Assembly (NCBI GenBank): GCA_913776795.1
Contig: CAJYRH010000245.1
Coordinates: 1-5,034, forward strand
Direction: 5' to 3'
DNA: 5,034 nt
DNA from: an uncultured Pseudorhodoferax sp.
GTDB taxonomy: Bacteria > Pseudomonadota > Gammaproteobacteria > Burkholderiales > Burkholderiaceae
The translations under genes were made by a program, and so were the position numbers. Shown here one piece after another: positions 1-5,034 of the stretch. Under the pieces are notes generated by a model that was given only the letters and a program-made list of their open reading frames with translations, was not told the DNA's origin and did not search any database. Within the stretch, counting starts at the first letter, position 1. Each line of letters starts with the position of its first letter.

Positions 1-307
1 CGTCGAGCAGCCCGGTCACATCCAGCGCCAGGTTCTGCATGCGGTAGTCTTCCACCACACCCTGTGCACCGGTTTCGCCGTAGCCGCGCAGGTCGGGCGC
101 CAGCACGCCGTACCCTGCGGCGGCCAGGGCCGCGATCTGGTGGCGCCACGAATAGGCCAGTTCCGGAAAGCCGTGCAGCAGCACCACGGTGGGCCGGCCC
201 GGCGCGGGCTCCACCACGCTGGCAGCCAGGGCGATGCCATTGCTCTGCAGGCGGCGCCAGCCCGGCAGGGCCTGGGCGGCGGTGGGGGACGGAGCGGGCG
301 TGTTCAT
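1..307 (-). CDS. Alpha/beta hydrolase, epoxide-hydrolase-like (N-terminal part only)
   Basis: The start codon (ATG, complement of 305-307) and the first 102 residues are visible; the gene runs off the left edge. Residues 45-49 read HGFPE, the oxyanion-hole HGxP motif of alpha/beta hydrolases, preceded by a beta-strand (TVVLL) and followed by a tryptophan at 54 (SWRHQ). Residues 71-80 read PDLRGYGETG, the second conserved block of the epoxide hydrolase/haloalkane dehalogenase branch. Established for the family: soluble enzymes using an Asp or Ser nucleophile with a His/Asp pair. The nucleophile, lid and catalytic histidine lie outside the window, so the substrate (epoxide, ester, haloalkane) cannot be decided. 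The gene lies 75 bp downstream of the chemoreceptor on the same strand, so co-transcription is possible. No good Shine-Dalgarno is seen; the leader contains a small hairpin. The fold is secure, the activity is not. Confidence 0.88.
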   Translation of the reverse strand, partial: MNTPAPSPTAAQALPGWRRLQSNGIALAASVVEPAPGRPTVVLLHGFPELAYSWRHQIAALAAAGYGVLAPDLRGYGETGAQGVVEDYRMQNLALDVTGLLD

Positions 308-327
308 GCCGCGCACTCTAGCGCGGC
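308..327 (-). other. Perfect inverted repeat directly before the hydrolase start
   Basis: GCCGCGC at 308-314 and GCGCGGC at 321-327 are exact reverse complements separated by a 6-base loop (ACTCTA). On the hydrolase mRNA this hairpin would end at the base just before the AUG and cover the place where a ribosome binding site should be. It has no T-run after it, so it does not look like an intrinsic terminator. In such GC-rich DNA a 7-bp repeat can arise by chance. Confidence 0.4.
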
Positions 328-382
328 GGCACCACGGGCGCTGTCGTGTGCGTTGCGGCGCGGTGGGTGGGCGTGTCCGCGC

Positions 383-2038
383 TCAGGCGCCAGCCCAGCC
401 GACCGGCAGGGCCGGGCTGCGCAGACGCGGGGCGCGCTCCGTCGTGCGCGGACCGGGCGCAGCGGGCTGATCGGCCCTGTCGGCCTGCAGGCGAAAGACG
501 GCAACCGCCTGCACGAGCTCGCCGGCCTGCACCTGCAGGCTGGCGGCGGCGGCGGCGCTCTCTTCGACCAGCGCAGCGTTCTGCTGTGTCGTCAGGTCCA
601 TCTGCGCGACGGCCTGGCCGATCTGGTCCACACCCAGGCTCTGTTCGTGGCTGGCGGTGCTGATGGCCGCCATGAGTTCCGACACGCGCTGCACCGACGC
701 GACGATCTCCTGCATGGTGCTGCCGGCCCGGTCCACCTGCGCTGTGCCGTCGGCGACGCGGGCCACGCTGTCCGTGATGAGCTGGCGGATCTGCTTGGCT
801 GCCTCGGCACTGCGCTGGGCCAGGCTGCGGACCTCGCCAGCGACGACGGCGAAGCCGCGGCCCTGGTCGCCGGCCCGCGCCGCCTCCACGGCAGCGTTGA
901 GCGCCAGGATGTTGGTCTGGAAGGCGATGCCGTCGATCACGCCGATGATCTCGCTGATCTGGCGCGTGCTGTCGTTGATGCCGTTCATGGTGGCAACCAC
1001 CTCGCCGACCACCGCACCGCCCCGCACGGCGATGCCCGAGGCGGACACGGCCAGTTCGCCGGCCTGGCGGGCGTTTTCGGCGTTGTGGCGCACCGTGGAG
1101 CCCAACTGCTCCATGGCGGCGGAGGTCTGTTCCAGCGCCGACGCCTGCTGTTCGGTGCGCTGGCTCAGGTCGCTGTTGCCCTGGGCGATCTGCGTGCTGG
1201 CCACCGACACGCTTTCGGCATTGCCACGCACGGCCTGCACGGTCTCCACCAGGCTCTGCTGCATGCGCTGCAGCGCGGCCAGCAGGCGGCCGGTTTCGTC
1301 ACGCGCGCCGGAGGCGATGGGCGTGCACAGATCGCCGGCAGCGACCCGGTCGGCGGCCGCCACGGCCTGGCCCAGGGGACGCGTGATGCTGCGGGTGATC
1401 CACCATCCGGCCAGCAGCGCCGCTGTCACTGCCAGCAGACACAGCGCGATCAACTCGCCGCGTTGGCGGCCGTAGTCGAGGGCCGCCTGCAACCGCAGGG
1501 CCTGCGTGCGTTCCTCCGTGAACTGCGCATAGGCATTGGTGGAGCGCACCAGTGCAGCCAGCAGGGGCCGGCACTCCGAATTCATCCGGGCGATGGCTTG
1601 CTCGCGCTGGTTGTTCAGCGCGAGCTCCACGATGGCCAGCGCGACGGGGCCGTACCGCTGCTCCACCTCGCCGATGTCGGCCGCAAGACGGCGTGCCTGC
1701 TCGGACGCCTCGGGGTCAGCCGCGACCATGCGTTCCAGCTGGGCGAGGTTCGCCTGCACCTCCTGGTGCGACGCGGTGACGGCGGCCTTCTCGGCGGCCA
1801 GGTCCGCGGCCTGCGTCACGAGAACCAGGTTGCGCGCGGCGATGGCGCGGTCGTCGACCGCGGCACGCACGTGGGCTGCCACGGTGGCGCGGGCGTTCAG
1901 TCCCTGGGTGTAGTGCAGGAAGCGCTCGTTGGCTGCGCCCAGTTCCACCAATGCCAGGGCGGCCACGGCGATGACCAGGGTGGCCAGGATGCCGAATGCC
2001 AGGGTAAGGCGGGCGCGGATGCTCAGGTTGTTCAACAT
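383..2038 (-). CDS. Methyl-accepting chemotaxis protein
   Basis: A 551-residue inner-membrane chemoreceptor. It should sense a periplasmic ligand and control CheA/CheW. TM1 spans about 11-33, a 160-residue, mostly helical periplasmic domain (four-helix-bundle type by appearance) spans 34-193, and TM2 about 194-215 ends in [10 protein letters not shown], the usual entry to HAMP (about 214-268). The cytoplasmic signalling domain covers about 270-515. Its hairpin tip is near-canonical ([20 protein letters not shown], 368-387), followed by [12 protein letters not shown]. The methylation-helix segments [19 protein letters not shown] (294-312) and [12 protein letters not shown] (487-498) are Tsr/Tar-like. 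The tail is Pro/Ala/Arg-rich and lacks the NWETF-type CheR/CheB docking pentapeptide. The frame is open upstream to 2350, but that stretch is Arg/Cys-rich and unlike a receptor; ATG 2038 directly precedes TM1 and has AGGA at 2045-2048, 6 nt away. No che genes are in the window; the ligand is unknown. Confidence 0.96.
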   Translation of the reverse strand: MLNNLSIRARLTLAFGILATLVIAVAALALVELGAANERFLHYTQGLNARATVAAHVRAAVDDRAIAARNLVLVTQAADLAAEKAAVTASHQEVQANLAQLERMVAADPEASEQARRLAADIGEVEQRYGPVALAIVELALNNQREQAIARMNSECRPLLAALVRSTNAYAQFTEERTQALRLQAALDYGRQRGELIALCLLAVTAALLAGWWITRSITRPLGQAVAAADRVAAGDLCTPIASGARDETGRLLAALQRMQQSLVETVQAVRGNAESVSVASTQIAQGNSDLSQRTEQQASALEQTSAAMEQLGSTVRHNAENARQAGELAVSASGIAVRGGAVVGEVVATMNGINDSTRQISEIIGVIDGIAFQTNILALNAAVEAARAGDQGRGFAVVAGEVRSLAQRSAEAAKQIRQLITDSVARVADGTAQVDRAGSTMQEIVASVQRVSELMAAISTASHEQSLGVDQIGQAVAQMDLTTQQNAALVEESAAAAASLQVQAGELVQAVAVFRLQADRADQPAAPGPRTTERAPRLRSPALPVGWAGA

Positions 2039-2040
2039 GT

Positions 2041-2078
2041 TGTGTCCTGTGGTCTGGGGTCCCGAGTCCCGGGACACA
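2041..2078 (-). promoter_or_regulatory. Inverted repeat in chemoreceptor leader that includes the ribosome binding site
   Basis: TGTGTCC at 2041-2047 and GGACACA at 2072-2078 are exact reverse complements with a 24-base loop. In the mRNA (minus strand) the second arm contains the Shine-Dalgarno AGGA (2045-2048), so folding would pair part of it. The loop flank also holds a 10-bp perfect palindrome, GTCCCGGGAC (2066-2075), that would compete as an alternative fold. This may be a translational control element, an operator for a DNA-binding protein, or chance. Confidence 0.3.
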
Positions 2079-2348
2079 GGCAATGTAGGCAACCATGGCG
2101 CAGCAAATGTCGCGCAACTGTGACGCAAGACCGTGCGTGTACCCGCCTGCCCACGGTGTCGGCCGCTCGCGCCGGCGGACGGCCACGACCGCAGCCGGTG
2201 CCACAGTCTCTCCACACTTGAACGGCCCGGCTGCCCAGAATCTGCCGCATGGCTTGGCGACTCTGCATGCGGGTGCTCGGTGTCGGGGCGCTCTGGCGGC
2301 CGCGCACACCAGGACTGTGCGCCCAACGGCACCACGACACGGGCGCGC

Positions 2349-2396
2349 AAAAAATGATAGAAATGATAAGGGCGCTGGCGCCTGTTCTTTCAGCGC
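2349..2396 (-). terminator. Possible terminator of the HTH-receiver / receiver-Hpt operon
   Basis: GCGCTG (2372-2377) and CAGCGC (2391-2396) form a 6-bp stem with a 13-base loop; on the minus strand the stem overlaps the stop codon of the receiver-Hpt gene. It is followed by a T-rich stretch (2371 down to 2349) ending in six T. The T-run starts about 17 bases after the stem, farther than in a standard intrinsic terminator, so the call is weak. From memory, the stretch also resembles the short dispersed intergenic repeats with a GCGCT core seen in some Comamonadaceae genomes, which could be the better explanation. Confidence 0.3.
2355..2367 (+). repeat. 13-bp AT-rich motif TGATAGAAATGAT, copy A
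   Basis: The 13-mer differs at one base from the copy at 3837-3849. Inside it TGAT recurs with a 9-bp period, and the wider sequence reads AAATGATA (2352-2359) then AAATGATA (2361-2368). It lies about 23 bp beyond the stop of the receiver-Hpt gene and about 317 bp upstream of the chemoreceptor start. It could be a binding site for the HTH-receiver protein (inference). Confidence 0.4.
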
Positions 2397-3157
2397 GCTG
2401 CGCTGCCGTCCCCGGAGCCGTCGCAGAGCGCCGCGCGCAGCGCCGGCCAATGCGTCTGCACGGCCGACCAGTCGCCGGCCTGGCAGCCGGCGTCGATGGC
2501 CTTGGCGCTGTGCGCTCCCGAGGCATGGCCCAGGGAAAGCAATACGGTCTTGAGGTTGTGCGCCAACCGACACATGGCCACCCGGTCGCTCGCGGCGAAA
2601 GCGCGCTCACCCTCGGCGAGGTCGTGCACGAATTGCGCCTCGCAGGCGGCACGGTAGGCGTTGTACAGGCGCGCATTGCCGCCGAAGTACGCCTGCACCA
2701 CGTCGGCCGGCGGTGGGGGCTGCGGCGGGTCCGGTGGCACATGTCGCGGCAGGACTGCCTGGGCGGTGTGCGCCGGCAGCGATGCGGTGGCGATGGCGTC
2801 GCGCACGCACTGGCGCAGCTGCGCCAGGGGCACCGGCTTGTCCAGCATCCGCCAGGCTCCGAGCTGCAGCAGCTCGGCCCGCACCGGTTCGGCGAGGCCG
2901 GCGCTGAGCACCGCCACGCGGGGCCCGCCGCCCAGGCCCGGCTGGCGCTGCAGGTGGCGGACCAAGTCCCGTCCGGAGGCACCGTGCAGCATCAGGTCGG
3001 TCAGCACCAGCGCAAAGGGTGCGGCCTCAAGCCAGGCGATGGCCTGCGCCACGTTGTCCGTCATGTGCAATGCGATGCCGAGGTCCTCCAACGCCGCTTC
3101 GACGAAGCGGCGCACCGCAGGCTCGTCCTCCACGAGCAGCACGGCCGGCACGTTCAT
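2390..3157 (-). CDS. Receiver-Hpt phosphorelay protein
   Basis: A 255-residue cytoplasmic protein with two modules. The receiver domain (about 4-122) has the acidic pair E10/D11, phospho-acceptor D54 (VLTDLMLHG), S85 at the Thr/Ser switch position (VLSAG) and K107 (LDKPVP), so it looks phosphorylatable. A proline-rich linker (140-150) leads to a C-terminal Hpt domain (about 150-245) with LAHNLKTVLLSLG at 198-210, matching the family AHxLKG pattern; H200 is the predicted phospho-histidine. Known role of such domains: passing phosphoryl groups between receivers. This module order is that of the C-terminal part of hybrid kinases, here without a kinase core. ATG 3157 overlaps the stop of the upstream gene by 4 bp (ATGA), so translation is probably coupled; its own Shine-Dalgarno is weak. 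The frame stays open upstream to 4015, but only as a shadow of the neighbouring genes. No enzymatic or DNA-binding output is present. Confidence 0.9.
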   Translation of the reverse strand: MNVPAVLLVEDEPAVRRFVEAALEDLGIALHMTDNVAQAIAWLEAAPFALVLTDLMLHGASGRDLVRHLQRQPGLGGGPRVAVLSAGLAEPVRAELLQLGAWRMLDKPVPLAQLRQCVRDAIATASLPAHTAQAVLPRHVPPDPPQPPPPADVVQAYFGGNARLYNAYRAACEAQFVHDLAEGERAFAASDRVAMCRLAHNLKTVLLSLGHASGAHSAKAIDAGCQAGDWSAVQTHWPALRAALCDGSGDGSAAR

Positions 3158-3801
3158 GGCGCCTGGCTGTCTTGCGCCGCGGCAAGCGCCTGCGCCAGCA
3201 GCGCCGGCAGTTCGGTGGCCAGATGCGGCTTGTGCACCAGCGGAACGCCGGCGAGGGCGTACGCATGGGGCGCACGTTCGGCCGCGTCGAGCGAGGTGAT
3301 GACGATGAGCCGGCTGCCCGCGAACTGCGGCTGCGACCGCAGCGTGGCGATCAGCGTGGGTCCGTCGATGCCGGGCAGCAGGATGTCCACGACCAGCACC
3401 TGGGGCTGCAATCGTCCATACAGCATGAGGCCGGTGATGCCGTCGCCCGCCACGTGCAGGTCGACGCCCGGGAACGCGTCCTGCACCAGCAGCGCGACCA
3501 GCCGCTGGAAGTGCACGGAATCCTCGATCAGCAGCACCCGCGGGCGCGCCGCTGCTGCCGCCGGCGGCCTGGCCGCCGGCGCGCCACCGCGCTGCGCCGC
3601 CCACTGCTGCACCGAAGCGCGGGCAATGCGCCGGTGGCCGCCCGGTGTCTTCCAGGCCAGCAGTTCGCCCCGGTCCACCATCAGTTGCACCGAGCGCACC
3701 GCCAGGCCCAGCAGGCGCGCGGCCTGCAGCGTCGTGAGCGTGTCCCCGCCCGATGCTTGCTGTGCCACTTCTGCGCGTGCGGTTTTGCCGACTTTCTGCA
3801 T
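3154..3801 (-). CDS. Excisionase/MerR-like HTH fused to a receiver domain (response regulator with inverted order)
   Basis: A 215-residue predicted transcriptional regulator. Residues 20-68 form a helix-turn-helix of the excisionase/MerR-like (HTH_17, BldC-type) family: LTTLQAARLLGLAVRSVQLM, then a wing WKTPGGHRRI (50-59). An Ala/Pro linker (about 70-86) joins it to a receiver domain (88-210) with E93/D94, phospho-acceptor D139 (VLVVDILLPG), T169 (VITS) and K191 (HKPHL); all key residues are present. Most response regulators have the receiver first; here the DNA-binding part is first. It is the first gene of a two-gene operon with the receiver-Hpt gene, its likely phosphoryl partner. ATG 3801 is the first ATG after an in-frame TAA about ten codons upstream, with a poor Shine-Dalgarno; GTG at codon 12 is an alternative that keeps both domains. 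Its promoter must lie in the 78-bp divergent region, so autoregulation and control of the divergent genes is plausible. Target genes are unknown. Confidence 0.9.
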   Translation of the reverse strand: MQKVGKTARAEVAQQASGGDTLTTLQAARLLGLAVRSVQLMVDRGELLAWKTPGGHRRIARASVQQWAAQRGGAPAARPPAAAAARPRVLLIEDSVHFQRLVALLVQDAFPGVDLHVAGDGITGLMLYGRLQPQVLVVDILLPGIDGPTLIATLRSQPQFAGSRLIVITSLDAAERAPHAYALAGVPLVHKPHLATELPALLAQALAAAQDSQAP

Positions 3802-3836
3802 GTCTGACCAGTCTAACAGCTGGAATTCGATTTATT

Positions 3837-3849
3837 TGATAGATATGAT
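3837..3849 (+). repeat. 13-bp AT-rich motif TGATAGATATGAT, copy B, over the -10 candidate
   Basis: It is identical to copy A (2355-2367) at 12 of 13 bases and on the same strand. TGAT recurs with a 9-bp period (3837 and 3846). Its right end is the -10 candidate TATGAT, so a protein bound here would directly affect transcription of the receiver/HD-GYP operon. It is a candidate operator; binding is inference. Confidence 0.4.
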
Positions 3850-3867
3850 TTCTGCCATACCGTTTCG

Positions 3868-3872
3868 AAGGA
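3868..3872 (+). promoter_or_regulatory. Ribosome binding site of the receiver gene
   Basis: AAGGA lies 7 nt before the ATG at 3880. It is the best Shine-Dalgarno of the window and fixes the start of the stand-alone receiver gene. Confidence 0.8.
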
Positions 3873-3879
3873 ACATCCC

Positions 3880-4251
3880 ATGCGCAAGATCCTGATCGTT
3901 GAAGACCACGCGGACATCCGCAAGCTGCTGCGCATGACGCTGGAGTTCGAGGACTACGACATCCAGGAGGCCGGCACCGGCGATCTGGGCCTGCAGATGG
4001 CGCGCCAGGGCGCACCGGACATGGTCCTGCTGGACATCATGATGCCCGGGCAGCTCAACGGCCTGGAGGTGTGCCGCCTCATCAAGCGCGATGCTGCGCT
4101 GCGCCACACCAAGGTGGTGATGCTGACCGCGCGCGGCCAGAGCAGCGACCGCGCGGCCGGCCTGCAGGCCGGGGCGGACGATTACCTCGTCAAGCCTTTC
4201 TCGACGCTGCAGGTCCTGGAGACGCTGCGCCGGGTCGAGGCCGAGGCGTGA
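3880..4251 (+). CDS. Stand-alone receiver-domain response regulator
   Basis: A 123-residue protein consisting only of a CheY-like receiver domain. It starts MRKILIVEDHADIRKLL with the acidic pair E8/D9, and has phospho-acceptor D52 (VLLDIMMPG), switch residue T83 (MLTARG) and K105 (YLVKPFS). All residues needed for Mg2+-dependent phosphorylation are present. MMPGQLNGLEV carries one residue more than the common MPGMDG loop, a known variant. There is no output domain; the protein ends shortly after the last helix (LRRVEAEA). The stop overlaps the start of the HD-GYP gene by four bases (GTGA), so the two are almost surely made together and may act as the two halves of an RpfG-type regulator. It is divergent from the HTH-receiver operon. 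A CheY-like role in motility is possible but unsupported. Confidence 0.95.
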   Translation: MRKILIVEDHADIRKLLRMTLEFEDYDIQEAGTGDLGLQMARQGAPDMVLLDIMMPGQLNGLEVCRLIKRDAALRHTKVVMLTARGQSSDRAAGLQAGADDYLVKPFSTLQVLETLRRVEAEA

Positions 4252-5027
4252 CAGCGGTGCTGGCGGCCGACGCGGCGCGCGCAGCCGCGCCAGATGCATC
4301 GCGCTGCTTCGAACCGGCTGCCACGGCGCAGATGGAGCGTCTGGTGGCCGACTTCGGCCGCATGTACCGCGAACGCAACGAGGCGCTGGAGCAGATCGCG
4401 CGGGCCCACCACGAATGCCTGCTGCGCCTGGCACTGGCGGCGGACTTCAAGGACGACGACACCGGCGTGCACATCGTGCGCATCGGCTTCCTCGCCGAAG
4501 CGCTGGCCCTCGCCCTGGGCGAGACGCCGGCGCAGGCGTGCATGCTGCGCAAGGCCGCGCCCATGCACGACATCGGCAAGATCGGCACGCCCGACGCGGT
4601 GCTCAAGAAGGCCGGCCCGCTCACGCCAGACGAGCGCACCGTCATGAACCGCCATCCGCAGGTCGGCGAGAGCATCCTGGGCCGCTCGGGCATCGCGCTG
4701 TTCGAACTGGCCGCGCAGGTGGCGCTGAACCACCACGAGCGCCACGACGGCACCGGCTACCCGCATGGGCGCGCAGGTGACGCCATCCCGCTCGCTGCCC
4801 GGATCACTTCGGTGGTCGACTTCTACGACGCGCTGACCATGGACCGCGTCTACCGCAAGGCCTTCGCGCCCCAGGCCGCGCTGGCCATGCTGGTGGAAGA
4901 GCGCGGCAAGGCCTTCGACCCGCGCGTGGTCGACGCTTTCGTCGGCGCCTTCGACGCGCTGGAAGCCCTGCGCCAGTCCATCAACGCGAAGGGCCTGGAC
5001 TTCCATGCCCTGCTTGATGCCCGCTGA
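4248..5027 (+). CDS. HD-GYP domain protein, predicted cyclic-di-GMP phosphodiesterase
   Basis: A 259-residue cytoplasmic protein. An amphipathic, probably coiled-coil segment (about 27-60) precedes a complete HD-GYP domain (about 60-240). Visible motifs: DTGVHIVRIG with H75; MHDIGKIGTPD with H107/D108 and K111; H136 (NRHPQVG); NHHERHDGTGYP with H162/H163 and the GYP signature at 170-172; and VVDFYDALTMDRVYRK with D191. These are the metal-binding and c-di-GMP-binding positions of the family, so an active enzyme hydrolysing c-di-GMP to pGpG and GMP is expected. The position four before H75 is Asp (D71), where some characterised members have a metal-ligand Glu. The GTG start at 4248 was chosen because it overlaps the previous stop (GTGA) and has GAGG at 4237-4240, 7 nt upstream; ATG at 4332 would cut the coiled coil. 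There is no own sensor or receiver domain; input probably comes from the receiver encoded just upstream. The stop lies 7 bp from the window end. Confidence 0.95.
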   Translation: MTAVLAADAARAAAPDASRCFEPAATAQMERLVADFGRMYRERNEALEQIARAHHECLLRLALAADFKDDDTGVHIVRIGFLAEALALALGETPAQACMLRKAAPMHDIGKIGTPDAVLKKAGPLTPDERTVMNRHPQVGESILGRSGIALFELAAQVALNHHERHDGTGYPHGRAGDAIPLAARITSVVDFYDALTMDRVYRKAFAPQAALAMLVEERGKAFDPRVVDAFVGAFDALEALRQSINAKGLDFHALLDAR

Positions 5028-5034
5028 TTTTTCG

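Larger units (their letters stand above)
2039..2389. other. 351-bp non-coding gap between receiver-Hpt gene and chemoreceptor
   Basis: No convincing gene lies here; the open frames crossing it have compositions of antisense or leader DNA and no recognisable domain. It should contain the promoter of the chemoreceptor (minus strand), but I see no clear sigma-70 or FliA-type pair. A TTCAAGT on the minus strand near 2216-2222 resembles a FliA -35 element, but the expected GCCGATAA at the right distance is absent. The gap holds a leader inverted repeat near the chemoreceptor start (2041-2078), an AT-rich direct repeat (2352-2368) and a possible terminator next to the receiver-Hpt stop. The middle part (about 2100-2340) shows nothing I can name. 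Confidence 0.6.
3802..3879. promoter_or_regulatory. Divergent promoter region between the two signalling operons
   Basis: This is the most AT-rich stretch of the window (3823-3850) and must serve both operons. For the plus-strand receiver gene, TATGAT at 3844-3849 is a good -10 candidate (5 of 6 to consensus), but the sequence 17 bp upstream (TGGAAT, 3821-3826) is a poor -35, suggesting an activator-dependent promoter. No clear minus-strand promoter can be chosen. Next to the HTH-receiver start, GTCTGACCA (3802-3810) and GTCTAACAG (3811-3819) form a loose 9-bp direct repeat (6 of 9 identical). Confidence 0.6.

Noticed and set aside
391..419. Inverted repeat CAGCCC/GGGCTG at the 3' end of the chemoreceptor gene
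   Set aside because: It lies inside coding sequence, is short, is expected by chance at this GC content and has no T-run.
140..2221. A 693-codon open frame on the plus strand across the chemoreceptor gene
   Set aside because: It is antisense to a clearly recognisable chemoreceptor, has Gly/Ala/Arg/His-rich composition and no domain; such long shadow frames are usual in GC-rich DNA.
2195..2222. FliA-type (sigma-28) promoter for the chemoreceptor, minus strand
   Set aside because: Only the TTCAAGT -35-like part is present; no GCCGATAA-like -10 at the required distance.
2039..2350. Longer N-terminus of the chemoreceptor starting at 2350
   Set aside because: The extra 104 residues are Arg/Cys/Pro-rich and unlike a receptor N-terminus; ATG 2038 has a Shine-Dalgarno and directly precedes TM1.
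2249..3895. A 548-codon plus-strand open frame opposite the HTH-receiver and receiver-Hpt genes
   Set aside because: It is antisense to two genes with intact receiver, HTH and Hpt motifs, and its translation shows no recognisable motif.
3158..4015. Longer N-terminus of the receiver-Hpt protein starting at 4015
   Set aside because: This part lies over the HTH-receiver gene in another frame and over the start of the divergent receiver gene; it has no domain character, and the receiver begins directly at ATG 3157.
4071..4247. Upstream extension of the HD-GYP frame into the receiver gene
   Set aside because: It overlaps the conserved receiver region in another frame and encodes Arg/Pro-rich shadow sequence; GTG 4248 gives a natural overlap start.
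4991..5032. Terminator after the HD-GYP gene (T5 at 5028-5032)
   Set aside because: Only a 4-bp GGGC/GCCC pairing precedes the T-run, and the window ends there; not enough to call.
1..5034. CRISPR array, tRNA or rRNA gene, insertion sequence, attachment site
   Set aside because: No spaced repeat array, no cloverleaf-like or rRNA-like stretch, no transposase and no terminal repeats were seen on either strand.

Overview
The window is a very GC-rich, gene-dense piece of a bacterial chromosome. The codon usage, the style of the chemoreceptor and the receiver/HD-GYP protein types suggest a betaproteobacterium, most likely Burkholderiales (Comamonadaceae-like). That placement is an impression from memory, because the window contains no rRNA or marker gene.

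Layout, left to right. (1) At 1-307, on the minus strand, lies the N-terminal third of an epoxide-hydrolase-like alpha/beta hydrolase, cut by the window edge. (2) At 383-2038 (minus) is a complete 551-residue methyl-accepting chemotaxis protein. (3) A 351-bp non-coding gap at 2039-2389 holds the chemoreceptor leader, a possible terminator for the next operon and a short AT-rich direct repeat. (4) At 2390-3157 and 3154-3801 (minus) are two genes overlapping by an ATGA: upstream, an excisionase/MerR-like helix-turn-helix fused to a receiver domain; downstream, a receiver fused to a histidine phosphotransfer (Hpt) domain. (5) A 78-bp divergent promoter region lies at 3802-3879. (6) At 3880-4251 and 4248-5027 (plus) are two genes overlapping by a GTGA: a stand-alone receiver and an HD-GYP cyclic-di-GMP phosphodiesterase.

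The central four genes form a compact signalling cluster: three receiver domains, one Hpt domain, one DNA-binding domain and one c-di-GMP-degrading output, but no histidine kinase in the window. The simplest reading is a phosphorelay fed by a kinase encoded elsewhere or just outside, with a transcriptional branch (HTH-receiver) and a second-messenger branch (receiver plus HD-GYP). The chemoreceptor and hydrolase may be unrelated neighbours.

The observations most worth checking are: a 13-bp AT-rich motif with a 9-bp internal repeat that occurs almost identically in both gaps flanking the HTH-receiver operon; the split of what looks like an RpfG-type protein into two overlapping genes; and the inverted HTH-then-receiver architecture next to a receiver-Hpt protein.
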